DNA from: an uncultured Coprococcus sp.
Lineage (GTDB): Bacteria; Bacillota; Clostridia; Lachnospirales; Lachnospiraceae
Length of the DNA stretch: 6,605 nucleotides
Direction of reading: 5' to 3'
NCBI GenBank assembly: GCA_900548315.1
Contig: URJU01000129.1
Span: 1 to 6,605 of the forward strand
Below are positions 6,575-6,605 of this stretch, piece by piece (position 1 is the stretch's first letter; each line of letters starts with the position of its first letter). Below the pieces are notes generated by a model, which was not told where the DNA came from, did not search any database, and saw only the letters and a list, made by a program, of their open reading frames with translations. Both the position numbers and the translations under genes were made by a program.

Positions 6575-6605
6575 CTGTCTCTTATACACATCTGACGCTG
6601 CCGAC
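6575..6605. other. Nextera (Tn5 mosaic end) sequencing adapter at contig end
   Basis: CTGTCTCTTATACACATCT (6575-6593) is the 19-base Tn5 mosaic end used in Nextera libraries. It is followed by GACGCTGCCGAC, the first 12 bases of the read-1 adapter tail in reverse complement. All 31 bases match, so this is untrimmed adapter and not genome. It adds the residues LSLIHI and a false TGA to the transposase frame. Confidence 0.97.

Noticed and set aside
6593..6595. TGA stop codon giving a complete short transposase
   Set aside because: The stop lies inside the sequencing adapter.

Overview
The window looks like the end of a draft contig from a gut-type Clostridia bacterium, most likely Lachnospiraceae. 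That placement is an inference from three things: a two-chain iron-sulfur L-serine dehydratase, a LacI-type sensor fused to GGDEF/EAL domains, and a Firmicutes-style REP/RAYT pair. No rRNA or other marker gene is present to fix the taxon.

Layout. Positions 1-3699 (minus strand) hold one very long open frame of at least 1,233 residues that runs off the left edge. It is a soluble sugar-binding-protein-like sensor, then a linker, a degenerate GGDEF domain (GNDEF), an EAL domain with all its key residues, and a C-terminal run of about 28-residue repeats that looks like a beta-helix. Positions 3700-3989 are intergenic, with the sensor's promoter, a small inverted repeat, a 13-bp tandem array and two copies of a GGTACC-centred palindrome. 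Positions 3990-4859 and 5061-5732 (both minus strand) encode the alpha and beta subunits of L-serine dehydratase (serine to pyruvate plus ammonia). They are separated by 201 bp carrying two more palindrome copies. Positions 5733-6142 are a divergent intergenic region with a fifth palindrome copy and promoters in both directions. From 6143 on the plus strand runs a Y1/RAYT-type transposase (REP-associated tyrosine transposase), cut off at the contig end.

The last 31 bases (6575-6605) are not genomic. They match the Nextera/Tn5 mosaic end followed by the read-1 adapter tail, so the apparent stop codon of the transposase is artificial.

How it fits together. The five scattered palindromes (GGGGACAG / GGTACC / CCGTCCCC theme) and the RAYT gene form a probable REP-RAYT system: a single-copy transposase-like enzyme and the short non-autonomous repeats it may have spread. 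Four copies lie in and just after the serine dehydratase operon, all in one orientation, where they would form strong hairpins in the mRNA. The RAYT gene appears to have lost its normal ATG start (ATA in the expected place, behind a good ribosome binding site), so it may be poorly translated. The c-di-GMP protein probably forms its own transcription unit.
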